Below are positions 60,560 to 64,000 of a stretch of 64,000 nt of DNA, piece after piece (within the stretch, counting starts at the first letter, position 1; each line of letters opens with the position of its first letter). Under the pieces are notes generated by a model that was given only the letters and a program-made list of their open reading frames with translations, had not been told where the DNA came from and ran no database searches. The DNA lies in contig JACPUV010000021.1 of assembly GCA_016192105.1 (NCBI GenBank), positions 62,001 through 126,000 of the forward strand, given 5' to 3'. The position numbers were made by a program, and so were the translations under genes. The DNA comes from Sphingobacteriales bacterium. GTDB lineage: Bacteria > Bacteroidota > Bacteroidia > Chitinophagales > Chitinophagaceae.

Positions 60560-62659
60560 ATGGCGCGGCATGGCAGCTATTGCTGGAAGCAAATTCCCTT
60601 TCTTAAGTTACTCATCCCTTTCGCGGGAGGTATCGTTACAGCCTGGTATCTCCAGTCGCCGCTTCATGTGTGGCGGGTACTGCTGCTCACCGGAATAACC
60701 GGCCTTGCTGTTTTTTTCGGGATGCCCCTCCTGACCCGGTTCCGGTTTTCGTTCCTGTCGGGACTGGCTTCCACCCTGGTTTTATTTTCATTTGGCGCAA
60801 TGCTTACCTGGCAGAAAGATATCCGCCACCGGCCGGACTGGCTGGGAAATAAGTACAGCAGCGGGGATGCATTGCTGATCACCCTCGACGAACCCCTGGC
60901 TGAGAAATCGAATTCATTTAAAGCCATTGCCAATGCCCTTTACTTAATAAACGGCAACGGGGCAAGCCCTGTAAACGGCCGGCTGATCCTTTACCTGAAA
61001 AAAGACAGCTCCCTTGAAAAACTGGCTTATGGATCGATATTGCTTTTAAAGAAGCCCCTGCAGGAAATCAAAAGTACAGGCAACCCCGGTGGTTTTAATT
61101 TTAAACAATATTCCTTTTTTCATGGCATCACCCACCAGGTGTACCTGCAACCCGGTGAATTCGAAATAATACCCGGGAAAAAAGAAAACTGGCTGAAGAA
61201 ACATATCCTTGAATCGGGGAGGAATATCGTGAATATCCTGCGCCGCTATATCCCCGGTGAAAAAGAGGCCGGGCTGGCAGAGGCCTTACTGATCGGTTAT
61301 AAAGACGACCTGGACCCGGCGCTGGTGCAGGCCTATACGAACACCGGGGTGGTACATATCATTGCCATTTCCGGCTTGCACCTCGGGTTGATCTACTGGC
61401 TGCTGCTCATGTTGCTGAAACCACTCCGACGCTACAGGAAAATAAAATGGCTGCAGCCCCTCCTCGTTATAGCAGGACTGTGGGCATTCAGCCTGCTGGC
61501 AGGGGCCCAACCCTCCGTACTCCGCTCTGCCCTGATGTTCAGCTGTATCGTCACCGGTGAATTTTTCTCCCGGAAAACCTCCGTACTGAATACCCTGGCC
61601 ATTTCCGCCTTCCTCCTGCTTTGTTACAATCCTTACTGGCTCTGGGATGCGGGTTTCCAGCTTTCCTATGCAGCCGTACTCAGCATCCTTCTTTTTATGC
61701 GGCCTGTCTATAACTGGTTTTATATAAAAAATAAATTGCTTGATTCCTTCTGGAAACTGAATGCAGTTACCCTGTCCGCCCAGGTTCTTACCTTACCTTT
61801 CAGCATTTATCATTTTCATCAATTCCCTGTATCCTTTATCCTGACCAATTTCCTGGCCGTTCCGCTTTCCAGCGCCATCCTGCTTGCAGAGATCTTCCTG
61901 TGCCTGATTTCTTTTTTCTCCTGGCTGGCCGTTCTTACCGGCAAGATCATTTCCTTTCTTATCTGGTTTATGAATACATGGGTGGAGCAGGCCGGGCGGA
62001 TTCCGTTCCTGCTTTGGGAGAACCTGCAGCTCAGCATCACACAGGCCATCAGTTTGCTGTTGCTGGTAGTGGCAGCCAGTTACTGGCTCATGGAAAAATC
62101 AAAGCCGGCCTTCTTTACGGCACTGGCAGCCCTCCTGCTTTTCACGACGGAACGAACGGTTTCCTTTGTACAGGCCTCCCGGCAACAGAAGATCATTGTT
62201 TACAATGTTCCGAAAAAAAAGGCCCTGGATCTCATCCGGGGAAGACATGTTGTATTTACCGGCGACAGCGATCTCAGGACAAATGATTTCGCCCGGAACT
62301 TTTACCTGCAACCCGCCCGCATCCGGCACCGGGTCTGTGAAACGGACCAACTGGATGGGCTTACCCGGTATGAAAATTATATCCGTTTCGGGGGCCGGAC
62401 TATTTTATTAATGGACCAGTCCCTGTCTTTTAGGGCCCTGCCGGGAAGCAGGAAGCCGGTCATTGATCTCCTGGTTTTATCGAAGAACCCTGCCCTCCAT
62501 TTAACAGAACTGGCTGCTGCCCTGGACATCAAACAGGTCGTACTGGATGGTTCCGTGCCGGCCTGGAAAGCCTTTTACTGGAAAAAGGATTGTGATTCCC
62601 TGCGGATTCCCTGGCATGATGTATCTGCCAAAGGCGCTTTTGTGATGACCCTGAATTAA
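60560..62659 (+). CDS. comEC: ComEC/Rec2-family DNA uptake channel with degenerate C-terminal domain
   Basis: Inner-membrane protein of 699 residues that carries single-stranded DNA into the cytoplasm during natural transformation. It has an N-terminal helix pair, an OB-like periplasmic domain (about 85-200) and the ComEC core with VVHIIAISGLHLGLIYWLLL, followed by many helices including FQLSYAAVLSILLFM. After the last helix (about residue 535) the C-terminal 160 residues take the place of the metallo-beta-lactamase-like domain but lack its HxHxDH zinc motif. Nuclease activity is unlikely here. A promoter-like TACTTTTT lies 10 bases before ATG 60560. purH follows. Confidence 0.93.
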   Translation: MARHGSYCWKQIPFLKLLIPFAGGIVTAWYLQSPLHVWRVLLLTGITGLAVFFGMPLLTRFRFSFLSGLASTLVLFSFGAMLTWQKDIRHRPDWLGNKYSSGDALLITLDEPLAEKSNSFKAIANALYLINGNGASPVNGRLILYLKKDSSLEKLAYGSILLLKKPLQEIKSTGNPGGFNFKQYSFFHGITHQVYLQPGEFEIIPGKKENWLKKHILESGRNIVNILRRYIPGEKEAGLAEALLIGYKDDLDPALVQAYTNTGVVHIIAISGLHLGLIYWLLLMLLKPLRRYRKIKWLQPLLVIAGLWAFSLLAGAQPSVLRSALMFSCIVTGEFFSRKTSVLNTLAISAFLLLCYNPYWLWDAGFQLSYAAVLSILLFMRPVYNWFYIKNKLLDSFWKLNAVTLSAQVLTLPFSIYHFHQFPVSFILTNFLAVPLSSAILLAEIFLCLISFFSWLAVLTGKIISFLIWFMNTWVEQAGRIPFLLWENLQLSITQAISLLLLVVAASYWLMEKSKPAFFTALAALLLFTTERTVSFVQASRQQKIIVYNVPKKKALDLIRGRHVVFTGDSDLRTNDFARNFYLQPARIRHRVCETDQLDGLTRYENYIRFGGRTILLMDQSLSFRALPGSRKPVIDLLVLSKNPALHLTELAAALDIKQVVLDGSVPAWKAFYWKKDCDSLRIPWHDVSAKGAFVMTLN

Positions 62660-62661
62660 GT

Positions 62662-62669
62662 TAATTTTG
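62662..62669 (+). promoter_or_regulatory. Bacteroidota -7 box (TAATTTTG) for purH
   Basis: Perfect TAnnTTTG starting two bases after the comEC stop and ending 38 bases before the purH ATG. purH can therefore be expressed separately from comEC. Confidence 0.75.
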
Positions 62670-62707
62670 CCCCCTCTTACGATCGCCTGCCTTCAACCCT
62701 CATTTTT

Positions 62708-64000
62708 ATGAACAAAAAGATTCAATCAGCCTTAATTTCTGTTTTTTACAAAGACGGACTCGAAAACATTGTACAGGAGCTTGCCCGCCTGGGTGTGACC
62801 ATCTATTCTACCGGGGGCACTCAAAACTTTATTGAGAAACTGGGTATAAATGTAGTTCCGGTAGAAAACCTGACCAGTTATCCCTCCATTCTCGGGGGGC
62901 GCGTGAAGACCCTGCATCCTTCGGTATTTGGCGGTATCCTGGGCAAACGGGATGACGCAACCCACCTGCAGGAAATGAAACAGTACAATATCCCGGAGAT
63001 TGACCTGGTGATCGTGGACCTGTACCCCTTTGAGGAAACCGTGGCCAGTACCACCGATGAAAAAGCCATCATTGAAAAAATTGATATCGGCGGGCCCTCC
63101 ATGATCCGTGGAGCAGCCAAGAATTTCAGGGATGTGGTGGTGATTGCCGCCAGGAAAGACTATGCCACCCTGGAAGCTATGCTAAAAAAGCAGCAGGGTG
63201 AAACCAGCCTTGAACAACGGAGAAATTTTGCTGCAAAAGCCTTTGAAACAGTAGCCCATTACGAAGTGGCCATCGCAAAATATTTCAGCAGCAGCGATAC
63301 CGGGTATTTCCTGGAATCCGTTCCGGGTCCCAAAATCATGCGCTATGGCGAAAATCCGCACCAGTCTGCTGTGTTTTACGGCGACCTGGGACAATTGTTT
63401 GACCAGCTCAATGGAAAGGAATTATCCTATAACAATATTGTGGATACCGATGCGGCCCTGCAGCTGATCCGCGAGTTCACAGACACCACGTTTGCCATCA
63501 TCAAGCATACCAATGTATGTGGTGTGGCGCAAAGGGACACGGTGAAAGAAAGCTGGGATGCGGCACTGGCCGGAGACCCGGAAAGCGCTTTTGGCGGGGT
63601 ACTGGTTTGCAATGGCGCCATCGATAAGGCCACTGCGGAAGCCATCAATGAGATCTTCTTCGAAGTGCTGATCGCCCCGGCCTATGAAGCGGATGCCCTG
63701 GCTGTGCTGAAATCAAAAAAGAACCGGATCCTCTTGCAGTTAAAAGCGCAGCCACAGCGGAAAATACAGTATAAATCCATGCTCAACGGGGTGCTGGTAC
63801 AGGATAACGATAAAGGTAATTACGCCGAATGGACCGAAACCGTGAAAAGAAAAGAGACCCCTGCAGAAAAAGAGGACCTGCTTTTTGCCAACCTGGTATG
63901 CAAACATTTAAAATCAAATGCCATCGCCCTCGTTAAAAACAAGCAGTTGGTCGGTAAAGGCTGTGGCCAGACCAGCCGGGTCGATTCATTGCGGCAGGCC
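62708..64000 (+). CDS. purH: AICAR formyltransferase/IMP cyclohydrolase, N-terminal 431 residues (cut by window edge)
   Basis: Bifunctional enzyme for the last two steps of purine synthesis: formylation of AICAR and ring closure to IMP. The N-terminal cyclohydrolase domain is seen in ALISVFYKDGLENIV, TIYSTGGTQNFIEKLG and VKTLHPSVFGGIL. The transformylase domain begins near residue 200, with MRYGENPHQSAVFYGDL and AIIKHTNVCGVAQR. The reading frame is open at base 64000 and about 75 residues are missing compared with the usual length of about 505. The start ATG 62708 fits the family N-terminus. Confidence 0.98.
   Translation, partial: MNKKIQSALISVFYKDGLENIVQELARLGVTIYSTGGTQNFIEKLGINVVPVENLTSYPSILGGRVKTLHPSVFGGILGKRDDATHLQEMKQYNIPEIDLVIVDLYPFEETVASTTDEKAIIEKIDIGGPSMIRGAAKNFRDVVVIAARKDYATLEAMLKKQQGETSLEQRRNFAAKAFETVAHYEVAIAKYFSSSDTGYFLESVPGPKIMRYGENPHQSAVFYGDLGQLFDQLNGKELSYNNIVDTDAALQLIREFTDTTFAIIKHTNVCGVAQRDTVKESWDAALAGDPESAFGGVLVCNGAIDKATAEAINEIFFEVLIAPAYEADALAVLKSKKNRILLQLKAQPQRKIQYKSMLNGVLVQDNDKGNYAEWTETVKRKETPAEKEDLLFANLVCKHLKSNAIALVKNKQLVGKGCGQTSRVDSLRQA

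Noticed and set aside
1..64000. CRISPR array, prophage, integrative element or toxin-antitoxin system
   Set aside because: No regularly spaced repeats, cas, integrase, capsid or toxin/antitoxin genes were recognised. The tandem repeats seen are short and lack spacers.

Overview
The window reads as a chromosomal segment of a Bacteroidota bacterium, most likely from the Chitinophagaceae or a close relative. The evidence is a SusC/SusD pair, the type IX secretion protein PorZ, outer-membrane beta-barrel and DUF5777 proteins, VanZ, FtsH next to a LUD protein and RsfS, and promoters of the Bacteroidota type (TAnnTTTG about 7 bases before transcription starts). The genus is an inference. No rRNA, tRNA, CRISPR array, integrase, transposase or phage gene was seen. 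Most of the window is ordinary core genome.

Layout. 1-4441: peptide uptake, with two tandem POT transporters (the first cut by the window edge) and an OPT transporter. 4509-8632: a repeat-like element, a DUF1800/DUF1501 pair on the minus strand, and a divergent AlkB-type alkane monooxygenase. 8911-13254: an M43 metalloprotease lipoprotein, a small barrel protein, serS, an unknown small protein and a cyclophilin. 13303-20493: a TonB-dependent-receptor-like barrel, gcvH, an ECF sigma/anti-sigma pair, VanZ, an unknown Gly-rich protein and prfA. 20600-27573: an amidohydrolase, recO coupled to porZ, and an RND/MMPL-type exporter. 27824-32587: an orphan SusC/SusD uptake pair.

32817-42736: gatB with a TlpA-like thioredoxin lipoprotein, a two-PDZ protein, a GNAT acetyltransferase, a 47-residue membrane protein, alaS, an M23 peptidase, a MerR regulator and a thioredoxin-fold protein. 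42949-49489, all minus strand: an MscS channel, an unknown secreted protein coupled to an LpxH-type hydrolase, a gamma-glutamylcyclotransferase-like protein, a LUD protein, ftsH and rsfS. 49630-54740: birA, a DUF5777 barrel, bcp, an unknown AT-rich lipoprotein and a second M23 peptidase. 54824-64000: a decayed gene remnant, carB, an unknown helical protein overlapping a DinB-like gene, comEC, and purH cut by the right edge.

The genes mostly serve translation (serS, prfA, gatB, alaS, rsfS), nucleotide synthesis (carB, purH), envelope upkeep (LpxH, M23, FtsH, PorZ, MscS) and nutrient import (POT, OPT, SusCD). I found no convincing new multi-gene system. The leads most worth a second look are small: promoter boxes four bases from start codons, several families of palindromic or tandem repeats next to stop codons, two A-tract-preceded hairpins, decayed or cryptic coding fragments, and a few conserved-looking unknown genes in tight operons.
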